A DNA stretch of 40,801 nt from Planctomycetota bacterium. Its GTDB lineage: Bacteria; Planctomycetota; GCA-002687715; DRQF01. Every line of letters starts with the position of its first letter. Position 1 is the stretch's first letter. The stretch spans positions 1-40,801 of the forward strand of contig DRQF01000015.1 of assembly GCA_011369445.1 (NCBI GenBank). Direction: 5' to 3'. Below are positions 8,902-17,391 of the stretch, piece after piece. The notes under the pieces were generated by a model. The model was given only the letters and a program-made list of their open reading frames with translations, had not been told where the DNA came from and did no database searches. Both the position numbers and the translations under genes were made by a program.

Positions 8902-9470
8902 TAACCCAGCAGATCCACGGCTTCCATGCTCGAATAGACGGCGCCGTTGGGACTGCGCTCACTCAGGATCAGGTGCAATGCATTCACGTCGACGACACCG
9001 AACCCCCGCGCCTTGGCTCGCTCTACTCGGTTGAGAAGGTCCTCCCCCGGCGGCCCCTTGAGGCGGCCGAGAGTGACGTGGGGCATCAAGCGCCGTTGTT
9101 CTCGCCGGAACCCGATGGTCTCGAAGCGGTCCTGGAGCAGATTGAAGGTGGCCAGCAGTTTGTCGGTGTCCCCCTCCACGCCCGAAGCGATCACGCGAGG
9201 GGGCTTCCCGGGCGGGAACAGGATCAGTTTGCGAATCTCGAGTCGATGGCGGGGCACTTCGTCAGCGACCTCTTCGAGCACGCGGCACACGGGGATCACT
9301 TCATCCGGGTCGATTTCCCCCAGAAACCTCACCGTGATGTGCATGTTCTCCTTCGGCACCCAGCGAACAGGCGCGCCGGCGAGTTGAAGGAAGCCGATCT
9401 CTCTTTCGAGCCGCCCCCGGACCTGGCTAGAAAGCGGGATCCCCACGAAGCATCGCAGTCGTCTGCTCAT
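8901..9470 (-). CDS. thpR: RNA 2',3'-cyclic phosphodiesterase (2H / LigT family)
   Basis: A 189-residue 2H phosphoesterase that in characterised relatives opens 2',3'-cyclic phosphate RNA ends. Both HxT motifs are intact: HIT at residues 44-46 in MHITVRFLGE and HVT at 131-133 in MPHVTLGRLKG. ATG 9470 is chosen since it overlaps the upstream PfkB stop (ATGA) and gives the normal family N-terminus CFVGIPLS; an extension upstream is open but not conserved. It is the last gene of a five-gene chain in which every junction overlaps. Confidence 0.9.
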   Translation of the reverse strand: MSRRLRCFVGIPLSSQVRGRLEREIGFLQLAGAPVRWVPKENMHITVRFLGEIDPDEVIPVCRVLEEVADEVPRHRLEIRKLILFPPGKPPRVIASGVEGDTDKLLATFNLLQDRFETIGFRREQRRLMPHVTLGRLKGPPGEDLLNRVERAKARGFGVVDVNALHLILSERSPNGAVYSSMEAVDLLG

Positions 9471-10378
9471 TCCAGCCCCAGATCGAGGAAGCGAATGAAT
9501 TCCTGGTATCTCCGCTCGATGTCGCCCCACCTCAGCGTCCGGAGCTTATCGAGCCCGAAGGCTTCCACGTTGTACGAGGCGACCACGGTCCCGTAGGCCA
9601 TGGCGGTCTTCAGGGTGGGGAAATCGACGCGATCTTGCCGTGCCAGCCACCCCATGACCCCCGACGCGAACGTGTCACCGGCGCCCGTGGGGTCGACGAC
9701 CTTCTCGAGCGGCCAGGCCGGAAGCGCAAAGAATCTATCGTCCATGAGGACGATCGAGCCGTGCTCTCCCTTCTTCACCAGCACGATGCGGGGGCCGCAT
9801 TCCCGAATGGTCTTCATCGCGCCGATCAGGTTGGTGTTCTCTCCCAGGCTACGGGCCTCCTCGTCATTGCAAACGAGGGCGTCGACTGCCGTCAGGACTT
9901 CGAGAAGCTCGTCCCGGTTGTGATCGATCCAGAGATTCATCGTGTCCATCATCAGCAACTTCGGAGCCGTCATCGCCCGGGCCACTGCAAGCTGGTTCTT
10001 CGGGTGATCGTTGGCGAGCAGGACGTACTCCGTCTCGCGGAACCTCTCAGGCAAACTGGGCGTGCACTCACCCAGGACATTGAGGTGCGTCTCCAGGGTC
10101 TCGGCCACGTCCATCCGGCCCTCGTAGCGTCCGGCCCACCGAAACGTCAATCCGCCTGGCACGCGCTGCAAGCCTTCGAGGTCGATCCCACGCTCCCGAA
10201 AGAGCTGGATGTGTTCCTCGGGAAAGTCCTCGCCCACGACACCCGCCAGCCGCACGGGCGTAAACAGGGACGCTCCGACGGAGAAGTAGGAGGCCGCCCC
10301 ACCCAGAATATCTCGGCGTTCACCGAAAGGGGTGGCAACGGAGTCGAATGCAATCGAACCGACAACCAACAAGCTCAT
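9467..10378 (-). CDS. PfkB-family carbohydrate/nucleoside kinase
   Basis: A 303-residue ribokinase-fold kinase that transfers phosphate from ATP to a sugar or nucleoside. It has the N-terminal GG substrate loop (DILGGAASYFSVGASLF), the ATP-side KKGEHGSIVL strand and the signature DPTGAGDTFASG with catalytic Asp235. The block DTMNLWIDHNRDELLE is a feature of a subgroup usually called simply 'sugar kinase'; the substrate is unknown. It begins at an ATG overlapping the stop of the membrane-protein gene (ATGA) and itself overlaps thpR. It is not the heptose kinase HldA: the conserved N-terminal motif of that enzyme is missing. Confidence 0.87.
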   Translation of the reverse strand: MSLLVVGSIAFDSVATPFGERRDILGGAASYFSVGASLFTPVRLAGVVGEDFPEEHIQLFRERGIDLEGLQRVPGGLTFRWAGRYEGRMDVAETLETHLNVLGECTPSLPERFRETEYVLLANDHPKNQLAVARAMTAPKLLMMDTMNLWIDHNRDELLEVLTAVDALVCNDEEARSLGENTNLIGAMKTIRECGPRIVLVKKGEHGSIVLMDDRFFALPAWPLEKVVDPTGAGDTFASGVMGWLARQDRVDFPTLKTAMAYGTVVASYNVEAFGLDKLRTLRWGDIERRYQEFIRFLDLGLE

Positions 10379-11571
10379 GATTCCAGCTCTTTCCTGTCCA
10401 GCGGTCCCTTGGTGACCGCAGACGTTTTCGCTCCCGCAGGCTCGGCGCTGCTCCCCACGAAAAGGAAGACGCCCCCGAGGAGACTCCAAATCATCACCGA
10501 GATCCCCAACAGGACGCTCAGTAGGACCAACTCGCTGCGGTAGGCAGCCGGCACTCCCACGGCCTGGAATGCCGTAATGAACGCCACCTCCCGAACACCC
10601 CAGCCTCCAGGGAACAAGGGGACGGACGCAGCGATCAGGATGATCGGCACAGTCGCGAAATACGTCAGAAGCGACGCCGGGATACCGAGGTCCTCACCGT
10701 AGACCCAGACCGACCCGATATTGCACAGATGGGCGACAAAGGACAACACGACCGCCCAGGAAACGGCGGCTGGTTTGCTCCGATAGAGCCGAAACGCTTC
10801 GTCCAGCTGCATCAGGATCCTGCTGCCGGGGAGCGACTTGAGGATCCGGTCGATATGCAAAAACCTTCTCGCCCGCCGACTGAGGATGCAACAGGCCATG
10901 ATCGCGAGAATGAACAAAACGCCGAAGATCACGTACCCCTGCTTCTCGAAGGTCTTGAAATTGATCAGGATCGCGCCGGCCGAAAGTCCGGCCAGCACGG
11001 CCAGACCGATGACGCGGTCGACGATCACGGTGGAAACGGCGCGACTCCTCTTGCCGGGCGACTCCTTGGCGATCAGCACCGCCTTCGCGACATCGCCCCC
11101 TGTCATGCCGGGCATGAAGTTGTTCCAGAAGAATCCCATGAACGTGAGGCGGAAGGCCCGGCTCCAGGAGGCCGTGATTCCTTGAGCCTCCAACAGGATC
11201 CACCACCGCGTCACGCCGAGCACGTACATGCCGAAGATCAGCGTCATCCCCAAAAGGAACCAACCGGGATGCAGGTTCCGAAAGGTGGTTCGCAGTCCGA
11301 AGACCCGGCCACCCTCGGCGATCTCATCCGCGGAAAGGCGGAGTGTTTCGCCGGACGCGGTACGAAATGCAACCACGGAGTCACTCTTCGACCGTGCATC
11401 CAGAAGACGTCCTTCCAGGACCGTCCCGTCCTCGAGCGTAAGTCGATCGTTCCAGGAGACCTGACGGGAAACGACCCACGCCGCCGCGGCGAGGAGCGCC
11501 ACCTTGAGAACGAGAAGCAAAAGCCGCCTTCCGACTCTTCCGGGCTCCCTGCGGCTCGAATCGATACTCAT
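10375..11571 (-). CDS. UPF0104 / LPG-synthase-type membrane protein with extra loop domain
   Basis: A 398-residue polytopic inner-membrane protein of the lysylphosphatidylglycerol-synthase TM superfamily, whose members include flippase-like and glycan-assembly proteins. Typical blocks are WWILLEAQGI, FFWNNFMPGMTGGDVAKAVLI and the late PLFPGGWGVREVAF. Unusually, TM1 (about residues 14-36) is followed by a hydrophilic stretch of about 55 residues with the pattern DGTVLEGRLLD ... ASGETLRLSADEIAEG, which looks like a small beta domain on the outer face before TM2. The start at 11571 overlaps the DUF366 stop (ATGA). No aminoacyl-transferase domain is attached, so it is not a complete MprF. Confidence 0.8.
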   Translation of the reverse strand: MSIDSSRREPGRVGRRLLLLVLKVALLAAAAWVVSRQVSWNDRLTLEDGTVLEGRLLDARSKSDSVVAFRTASGETLRLSADEIAEGGRVFGLRTTFRNLHPGWFLLGMTLIFGMYVLGVTRWWILLEAQGITASWSRAFRLTFMGFFWNNFMPGMTGGDVAKAVLIAKESPGKRSRAVSTVIVDRVIGLAVLAGLSAGAILINFKTFEKQGYVIFGVLFILAIMACCILSRRARRFLHIDRILKSLPGSRILMQLDEAFRLYRSKPAAVSWAVVLSFVAHLCNIGSVWVYGEDLGIPASLLTYFATVPIILIAASVPLFPGGWGVREVAFITAFQAVGVPAAYRSELVLLSVLLGISVMIWSLLGGVFLFVGSSAEPAGAKTSAVTKGPLDRKELES

Positions 11572-12164
11572 GACACCCCTTGGACTTTCCCGGTTGCGCA
11601 CGCCATGCCATCGATCTCATCGGCAAATCGGGCGATGAGACTCTCGGCGAATCCCCGAGGATCGAGGCCCAAATCCGTGAGATTGGCGGTGCGAACCGGT
11701 GTTCCCTCCGAGGTCACGTTGACACCCAGATGGACCAAGCAGCTCACAGGCGAAACCGTTGCGATGGACACCGTGAGTTTCCCATCGCCCACGAAAAGGT
11801 CATCTCCGGAACGGCGCACGTCGGAAATGCCCTTCTCGGCCAGAATCTCTCGCACGAGAAGGACCAAGAGTCGCTGCAGGAAAACTCCGCGATCGAGGTC
11901 GGGGCCAAAGGACTCGACGATGAAATGCCTCATGGCCGCCCCGGCGATGAAGAGTCCGCGAGACCGATCGTCGAGATCCACGAGGTGACCGTCACGGACG
12001 TCGGCGGGGCCTTCGAATCCGACGATGGCGTCGCCTCGAAGACCGAATGTTTCCAGAATCCAGTGGGAACGCAATTGGGTGCCGTCGTAGGTGAGACGAT
12101 CGTCCGACAGGAAGGTCGCGGGGCGAATCAGGGCCACTGATTGTGTCCCTTGTCTTTCCACCAT
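11568..12164 (-). CDS. DUF366 family protein
   Basis: A protein of about 198 residues matching the DUF366 pattern, with YDGTQLRSHW near the start, GDAIVGFEGPADV, LVDLDD and SCLVHLGVNV later; the family has no established function to my knowledge. It has no signal peptide or membrane segment and is probably cytoplasmic. ATG 12164 would overlap the upstream lipoprotein gene by 37 bases; a GTG at 12137, preceded by AAGGGA about 8 bases away, is a credible alternative that would remove 9 residues. Its place in an overlapping chain with a kinase, a 2H phosphoesterase and a membrane protein is the only functional hint. Confidence 0.78.
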   Translation of the reverse strand: MVERQGTQSVALIRPATFLSDDRLTYDGTQLRSHWILETFGLRGDAIVGFEGPADVRDGHLVDLDDRSRGLFIAGAAMRHFIVESFGPDLDRGVFLQRLLVLLVREILAEKGISDVRRSGDDLFVGDGKLTVSIATVSPVSCLVHLGVNVTSEGTPVRTANLTDLGLDPRGFAESLIARFADEIDGMACATGKVQGVS

Positions 12165-13228
12165 GCGGTCCAAAGTTCGAGATCCCCCTCGAGTCCCGCA
12201 CCTGTCAACGTATTCAGGATCTCAGCGCCCACCACGTTCACGCGGGTGTCATCCAAGGTGGCCATGGCGGTGAGGATCGCCAGGATGGTCCGGCGGCTGG
12301 GATACCAGCGAAGGGCTTTGATGATCCGCGTCGCCGCCCGCGCGTCTTTCTCGCGCTCGAGTCTCCGTGCCAGGGGCACCTGGAACCCCACGTCAGCGAT
12401 GGCCGCCATGGCATCCGCCACGTCGGCGCGCACCTGAGCATCCCGGGCGCCGATGAGGGCCTCGCTCAGGGCAAAAACCGCAGCCTGCCGGCCCACCTTC
12501 ATGGCTGCGGGGACCGCGACGTCTCGAAGCTCCGGATCGAAGTACTTCAACAACCATGCCGACAGCACCCGAAACACCGCGCGAGCCTGGGATGCGTTCT
12601 GGTAGCGGTAACTTCCAAGAATCTCCAGCGGCCCGCGACTGAGTCGCACGAACTCCGCGTGGAGGTCGGCCTTGCGGGTCTCGTACCAGGCGCGCCACGC
12701 GGCGACGTCTCGCCCGAAGTTCTGATCGGTCTGCTTGCGCAAAAGTTGGAGCGCTTCCGAGACGACGACGGCGTCGGAGGAGTTCAGCCGGTCGATGGCC
12801 GCGGCGATCTCCATGGGCTCGCGGGCCTTCAACAGATCGACGAAATGATCGTAGGCCTCTTGCCCCGATTTGAGCTTCTTCAACTCCACCTCGACGGGGG
12901 GCACCGGAATGCGCGTGACCATGTGGCCGATTGCAACCGCCGCGTCCGACTGCAAAAGGTTGTTGTCCCGCGCCAACCCCAGGAACTTGGTGGCGTGGGA
13001 GAGGGTGCGAATCGCTTGGGGAAGAGTCATCTCCTCGGCCGTCACCAGCCCCGCAAACGCCTCGTGACCGAGTTGACCTTCATCGAAAATGAGACTCGCG
13101 TCTTCAAACGTTGACAGGTCACCGCGATCCGGCGAGATGGCGTCGAGGTCGGCAAGATTCTCGCCCGTGGATTTCGTACAGCCCGCGAGAACCAGGGCGG
13201 CCAAGACAAGGGCTCGAAATGGTGCCAT
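12128..13228 (-). CDS. HEAT-repeat lipoprotein
   Basis: A 366-residue secreted lipoprotein. The N-terminus MAPFRALVLAALVLAGCTKS is a short type II signal peptide with lipobox LAGC, so the mature protein starts at the cysteine and is membrane-anchored. The C-terminal half is alpha-helical with HEAT-like repeats (VPAAMKVGRQAAVFALSEAL, then VRADVADAMAAIADVG, then AATRIIKALRWYPSRRTILA) and ends in a tryptophan-rich tail. ATG 13228 is chosen because GGGAG lies 10 bases upstream; ATG 13252 in frame would add eight residues. It is first in the minus-strand chain that continues to thpR. Binding of a partner protein is likely, but the partner is unknown. Confidence 0.8.
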   Translation of the reverse strand: MAPFRALVLAALVLAGCTKSTGENLADLDAISPDRGDLSTFEDASLIFDEGQLGHEAFAGLVTAEEMTLPQAIRTLSHATKFLGLARDNNLLQSDAAVAIGHMVTRIPVPPVEVELKKLKSGQEAYDHFVDLLKAREPMEIAAAIDRLNSSDAVVVSEALQLLRKQTDQNFGRDVAAWRAWYETRKADLHAEFVRLSRGPLEILGSYRYQNASQARAVFRVLSAWLLKYFDPELRDVAVPAAMKVGRQAAVFALSEALIGARDAQVRADVADAMAAIADVGFQVPLARRLEREKDARAATRIIKALRWYPSRRTILAILTAMATLDDTRVNVVGAEILNTLTGAGLEGDLELWTAWWKDKGHNQWP

Positions 13229-13363
13229 CGGCGCTGAGCTCCCAACCCGCATGATTCACGATCTCATGAACGATGCAGGCGACCCGCATCCCTCGGGGCA
13301 TCCCGTGCCCCGCGCCGGATTCTACGCCTCGCCCCCGACGCTTTCAAAAGCGGCCTTGCTGGT

Positions 13364-13393
13364 TTGGAGATTCCGGTGTGGGAGGGATATGAT
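13364..13393 (+). promoter_or_regulatory. candidate promoter of the eboB-eboA pair
   Basis: TTGGAG (13364-13369) and TATGAT (13388-13393, five of six to TATAAT) are 18 bases apart, predicting a start near 13400 and a 5' leader of about 46 bases. It lies in the divergent gap 13229-13445 and argues for the ATG at 13446 rather than the one at 13389, which is inside the -10 box. Confidence 0.4.
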
Positions 13394-13445
13394 CGCTCTG
13401 CGTCCCCCAACGGCTCCGGAAGCCCTGATCGGAAAGGTTCGCTTC

Positions 13446-14357
13446 ATGTCTCCCGCAACAAGAATCTTCGAACCCCATGCCCACATGTTCTCGCGCGTCA
13501 CCGACGACTACCAGGACATGGCCCGCGCGGGAGTCCGCGTCATCCTCGAGCCGGCCTTCTGGTTGGGACAGCCGCGGACTCAGGTGGGCAGTTTCATCGA
13601 CTACTTCGACACGTTGATCGGGTGGGAGAGACACCGGGCGGCCCAATTCGGCATCCATCACGTCTGCACCATGGCGCTCAATCCTCGGGAAGCCAACGAC
13701 CCGAGGGTCAACGCGGACGTGCTCGCCCTGTTGCCTCGCTACCTGGAGAAGAACAGCGTCGTCGGCGTCGGCGAAATCGGTTTGGACGACATGACCCCCG
13801 TCGAGGAAGAGTTCTTCGAGAAACAGATTCAACTCGCCATCGATCACGAGTTGCCCATCCTTGTCCACACCCCCCATCGCGACAAGAAGAGGGGGTTCAA
13901 GCGCTGCCTCGAAATCGTCCAGGCCTCCGGGATTCCCATGGATCGCGTCCTGCTCGACCACGGAAACGAGGAGACGGTCAAGATCACCCTCGACTCAGGT
14001 GCGATGCAGGGTTTCTCGATCTACCCGAACACGAAGATGAGCCCGGATCGCATGGTCGCGTTGCTTCAGACCTACGGAGTCGAGCGGATGATCATCAACA
14101 GCGCCTGCGATTGGGGCGTCAGCGACCCCATGTCCGTGCCGAAGACGGTGGACGCGATGCGGCGCGCCGGCTTCTCCGAGGAGGACATCGACACCCTCGT
14201 CTGGAAGAACCCGGTGGGCTTCTTCGGACGTTTCGGACGGGGCTCCGAGGACGAGTGGTTATCCGAACCCTCCCTCGATTGGAGCCAGACGCACGAGGGC
14301 AATAGCGTCTTGCGAGGTCAGACTCCCGAAGCCATGGACAGTCGACATGAGGACTGA
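13446..14357 (+). CDS. eboB: TatD-like metal-dependent hydrolase (EboB-like)
   Basis: A 303-residue amidohydrolase-fold protein. Likely metal ligands are in order: HAH (His11, His13), Glu110 in GVGEIGLDD, His141 in VHTPHRD, His172 in DHGNEE and Asp222 in NSACDWGVSD. In the ebo cluster, first described in eustigmatophyte plastids and many bacteria, the TatD-like hydrolase is EboB and sits beside EboA; that is the arrangement here. ATG 13446 has GGAAAGG 8 bases upstream. The end overlaps the next start by 11 bases. In cyanobacteria the ebo genes are linked to export of a scytonemin precursor, but the reaction catalysed is unknown. Confidence 0.8.
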   Translation: MSPATRIFEPHAHMFSRVTDDYQDMARAGVRVILEPAFWLGQPRTQVGSFIDYFDTLIGWERHRAAQFGIHHVCTMALNPREANDPRVNADVLALLPRYLEKNSVVGVGEIGLDDMTPVEEEFFEKQIQLAIDHELPILVHTPHRDKKRGFKRCLEIVQASGIPMDRVLLDHGNEETVKITLDSGAMQGFSIYPNTKMSPDRMVALLQTYGVERMIINSACDWGVSDPMSVPKTVDAMRRAGFSEEDIDTLVWKNPVGFFGRFGRGSEDEWLSEPSLDWSQTHEGNSVLRGQTPEAMDSRHED

Positions 14358-15177
14358 CGTTCCGCTCGCCCCTCTCCCAAACGGTCCCGCAAAAGAAGCC
14401 TTCGATTGGCTGAGCGCACGCATCGCCACCCAGGGTCCATCGGCTCTCACCACCTTCTTCGCTTCTCTTCCTCGACGGGCAGGACGAGTTTTCCTTCACC
14501 TCCGGGATGAACCGAACGATTCACCCTCCGTCGGCTGGCACGCTTTTCGAGCCTGCGACCTCGCCGCCGTCCATACTCTCGCGGCCCACGTGCCCGAAGG
14601 CCTGGAGACCCAGGTGCTCGAGCTCTTCGAGCACGGCGACGCCGAGGAGCGACGCATGATTCTTCGCGCCCTTCATGCCTTGGCGGTGGGCCCGTGGACG
14701 GAGACCTTGCTCCTCTCGGCACACCGCTGCAATGACGCTGTCCTTTTCGAGGCGGCCATGGCCGATGGGGACCTGCCCGCAAGAGTCCTGGGGGACGAGG
14801 ACTACAACCGCATGATTCTGAAGGCGGCGTTCATGGATTTGCCTCTGGACCGGTTCCCCGGCTGGGAAGAACGGGCCAATCCGGATCTCTCCACGAGCCT
14901 GCTCGAATTCATGACGGAACGTGAGGCCGCGGGGCGCCCGATCTGGGCCGACTCGCTCCGCCTGGCCGTTCGAGCGCCGGTCCCGGGAGTTCTCGACCGT
15001 CTGCGAGGCGATCTATGGCATGGCGACGACGGGCGTCGTTTGGGAGCGGTGAGGGCGGCCCTGGACTTTCGGTTGACGACTTCGGACGAGGCCCTCGAAG
15101 AGTCTCTACGGCTTCGGCAAAGCCTGGAGCCCTCGGACGAGATCCGCCGCGCCCTGAAGACCGCCCTCGGCTCCTGA
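14347..15177 (+). CDS. eboA: EboA domain protein
   Basis: A 276-residue, mostly alpha-helical, soluble protein. The conserved C-terminal EboA block is clear: DYNRMILKAAFMDLPLDR, then ERANPDLSTSLLEFM, TEREAAGRPI and a following tryptophan/leucine segment. Repeated short helices in the first half (ALHALAVGP and similar) resemble a HEAT-like array. It starts inside the eboB coding region, an 11-base overlap that implies coupled translation. EboA has no known catalytic activity. The other ebo genes (UbiA prenyltransferase, sugar-isomerase-like, dehydroquinate-synthase-like, phosphatase) do not follow: the next gene is ispG on the opposite strand. Confidence 0.75.
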   Translation: MRTDVPLAPLPNGPAKEAFDWLSARIATQGPSALTTFFASLPRRAGRVFLHLRDEPNDSPSVGWHAFRACDLAAVHTLAAHVPEGLETQVLELFEHGDAEERRMILRALHALAVGPWTETLLLSAHRCNDAVLFEAAMADGDLPARVLGDEDYNRMILKAAFMDLPLDRFPGWEERANPDLSTSLLEFMTEREAAGRPIWADSLRLAVRAPVPGVLDRLRGDLWHGDDGRRLGAVRAALDFRLTTSDEALEESLRLRQSLEPSDEIRRALKTALGS

Positions 15178-15195
15178 GGGTGCCTTCCCTGGAAT

Positions 15196-16284
15196 TCAGG
15201 CGGTGTCCGCTTCCGCCTCCATGCGGCCGATCTCTTCCACGAGGGCATCGACCATCTCGTCTTCCTTGAGTTTCCGCACCATCACGCCCTTTTTGAAGAG
15301 CATGCCAAAACCTCGCCCCGCGGCAATCCCGATGTCCGCCTCCCGCGCCTCCCCCGGACCGTTGACGACACAACCCAAGACCGAAACCACGATGGGAAGC
15401 TTCGAGGTCCCCAGTCGCTCCTTCACTTCCGCGACGATACGCTCCAGGTCAATCTCGATCCGACCGCAACTGGGACACGCGACGATTTCCGGGTTGATGA
15501 CGCGTCGCCCTGTCGCCTTGAGAATGTCGAAGGCCACGGGAATCTCCAGCGTCGGATCACCGAGCAAGGAGACCCGCAACGTGTCGCCGATTCCGTCCAC
15601 CAGAAGACCTCCCAGCCCCGCGGCCGACTTGACCGCGCCGTAGGCCGGGTCGCCGGCCTCCGTCACACCGATGTGCAACGGAACGCCAGTTTCCAAAGCG
15701 GCGAACTTGCGGTAGGCCTGCACGGTCATGGGAACGCTCGAACTCTTGAGGCTCACGACGAAGTCGGTGTACCCCTCCCGGTCGCAAACCTCGAGGTATC
15801 GCATCGCGGATTCGACGAGGGCGTCCGAGGTTGGATAGCCGTATTTCTCCACGAGGTCCATGGCCAGTGACCCGGCGTTCACGCCGATCCTCGCGGGCAT
15901 CCCAGCGTCGCGAAGTCGGCGGATCACCTCGAGGAACTTCTCCTCGCCACCGATGTTTCCAGGATTGATCCGCACCTTGTCGACGCCCTGCTCGATGGCC
16001 GTGAGAGCGTGCCGGTAGTTGAAGTGGATATCGGCGATCAGGGGGAGCCGGATGCGCTCTTTGATCTTTCCGAGGGCTCGGGCCGCCTCGTCATCCACGA
16101 CCGCCACCCGGACCATCTCGCAGCCCACGTCGGCCAGGGCCTCACATTGAGCAGCCGTCTCCTCCACGTCCCGGGTGTCCGTGATCGTCATCGACTGGAC
16201 GACGATAGGGTGGTCGCCACCGATGGTGACGGGGCCGACGCGGATCGGGCGGGTCTTTTTTCTGGGCGCCAATTCGGCCTGCAC
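15196..16284 (-). CDS. ispG: 4-hydroxy-3-methylbut-2-en-1-yl diphosphate synthase
   Basis: The [4Fe-4S] reductase of the MEP isoprenoid pathway, converting MEcPP to HMBPP. The N-terminal TIM-barrel part carries RVGPVTIGGDHPIVVQSMT and DKVRINPGNIGG; the C-terminal cluster domain has CPSCGR, then CVVNGPGEARE with the third cysteine and the cluster-ligand glutamate. GTG 16284 is chosen: AGGAG lies 7 bases upstream and the protein then has the normal 362-residue length. A TTG at 16344, overlapping the upstream stop, would add 20 non-conserved residues. It is the third gene of a trxA-nrnA-ispG run. Confidence 0.95.
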   Translation of the reverse strand: MQAELAPRKKTRPIRVGPVTIGGDHPIVVQSMTITDTRDVEETAAQCEALADVGCEMVRVAVVDDEAARALGKIKERIRLPLIADIHFNYRHALTAIEQGVDKVRINPGNIGGEEKFLEVIRRLRDAGMPARIGVNAGSLAMDLVEKYGYPTSDALVESAMRYLEVCDREGYTDFVVSLKSSSVPMTVQAYRKFAALETGVPLHIGVTEAGDPAYGAVKSAAGLGGLLVDGIGDTLRVSLLGDPTLEIPVAFDILKATGRRVINPEIVACPSCGRIEIDLERIVAEVKERLGTSKLPIVVSVLGCVVNGPGEAREADIGIAAGRGFGMLFKKGVMVRKLKEDEMVDALVEEIGRMEAEADTA

Positions 16285-16340
16285 GTCTAAGCTCCTGCTG
16301 GGGATTCGCTCGTCCAGGGTGGATGGAACGACCCGGGAAA

Positions 16341-17378
16341 TCAAGACCGGGTGGGCTGAGTCTCCTCGACGTCTTCGTCGGGGGCCACGAGGCGGCCCAG
16401 CCGCTCCATGACCTCCTCGTAGACCTCGCTACTGGCGCGGCCGTCGACGGTGAAGCCTGCGGCGAACCTATGCCCCCCACCGCCATACTCCCTCGCGATG
16501 GCGTGGACGTCGTGGCGACCGGCGGATCGGAGGCTGAATTTCGTCCTTTCGCTGCCAATCTGAAGAGCGAGACATCCGATTTCCACGCCGCGAATGGACA
16601 GGAAGTGATTCACGACCTCGAAGGCATCGCGCACCTCGCCGCCGTGTTCCTTCAAAAAGTCGAGGCTCACCTGCAGACTGGCGATCTTGGCCCCGTGGGT
16701 GAGCTGAATGCGGGAGATGTTCAAACCCATCAGCCTCACCCGATCGAAGGGCTTTTGGCAGTGCAGTTTCTTCCAGATCCGATAGGGGTTGACCCCGGCC
16801 TCCATGTACTCGGCGGCAAGCCTGTGAGTCAGGGGAGACGTAGAGTTGTAGTTGAACGATCCCGTATCTTGGACGAGACCGACATAGAGGGGTTCCGCCA
16901 GGTCCAGCGTCAGCCGCGCCCCGAGAGCCAGAAGAACGCGGTGAGTCAACTCCGCGCTCGAGGAGGCATGGGTGTCGACGTACAGCAAGTCGAAAAGATC
17001 GTTGTCGAAGATGTGGTGATCAAGCAGCGCCTTGGCCGCACCGGAGGAGCGAACCGGCCCCTCCATTCGTCCCAGGCGACCGGCGCCTCCAAGATCGAAG
17101 GCCACGATCGCATCGGCCTCGGCAATCAGCTCTTCGTGCTTGCCCTTCTGAAAGGTCGTCACCTCACCCGTACGCGTCAGAAAACGCAGATCCGCGGGGA
17201 CTCCAGAGCAATTGAGGATGCGAACATCCTTCCCCGTGGAGCGGAGATGGCGCATCAATGCCAGCTCACTGCCCAGGCCATCGCCGTCCGGCGTCATGTG
17301 GGTGGTGAAGAGGATCTTCTCGTGGGACTTCAAGAACCCCACGAACTGATCCACCCCGACCAGTCGATCTGTGGACAT
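16341..17378 (-). CDS. DHH/DHHA1 phosphoesterase, NrnA-like
   Basis: A 345-residue phosphoesterase of the DHH superfamily, most like NrnA nanoRNase / pAp phosphatase, which degrades 2-5 nt RNA and 3'-phosphoadenosine 5'-phosphate. The manganese-site motifs are present in order: THMTPDGDGLGSE (about residues 26-38), AFDLG, LLDHH and LVQDTGSF; the DHHA1 substrate domain ends in GGGGHRFAAGF. The gene lies 13 bases after trxA and 56 bases before the ispG start, so it is likely in one operon with both. The start ATG 17378 has no strong ribosome site. Confidence 0.88.
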   Translation of the reverse strand: MSTDRLVGVDQFVGFLKSHEKILFTTHMTPDGDGLGSELALMRHLRSTGKDVRILNCSGVPADLRFLTRTGEVTTFQKGKHEELIAEADAIVAFDLGGAGRLGRMEGPVRSSGAAKALLDHHIFDNDLFDLLYVDTHASSSAELTHRVLLALGARLTLDLAEPLYVGLVQDTGSFNYNSTSPLTHRLAAEYMEAGVNPYRIWKKLHCQKPFDRVRLMGLNISRIQLTHGAKIASLQVSLDFLKEHGGEVRDAFEVVNHFLSIRGVEIGCLALQIGSERTKFSLRSAGRHDVHAIAREYGGGGHRFAAGFTVDGRASSEVYEEVMERLGRLVAPDEDVEETQPTRS

Positions 17379-17391
17379 CTTGCCGATCGGA

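Noticed and set aside
9467-10378. PfkB kinase as the missing heptose kinase HldA for the adenylyltransferase-phosphatase fusion
   Set aside because: It has the general PfkB signature but not the HldA N-terminal motif, and it sits in a different operon 12 kb away.
16285-16344. N-terminal extension of ispG from a TTG at 16344
   Set aside because: The 20 added residues are not typical of IspG, whereas the GTG at 16284 has a strong AGGAG site at the right distance.
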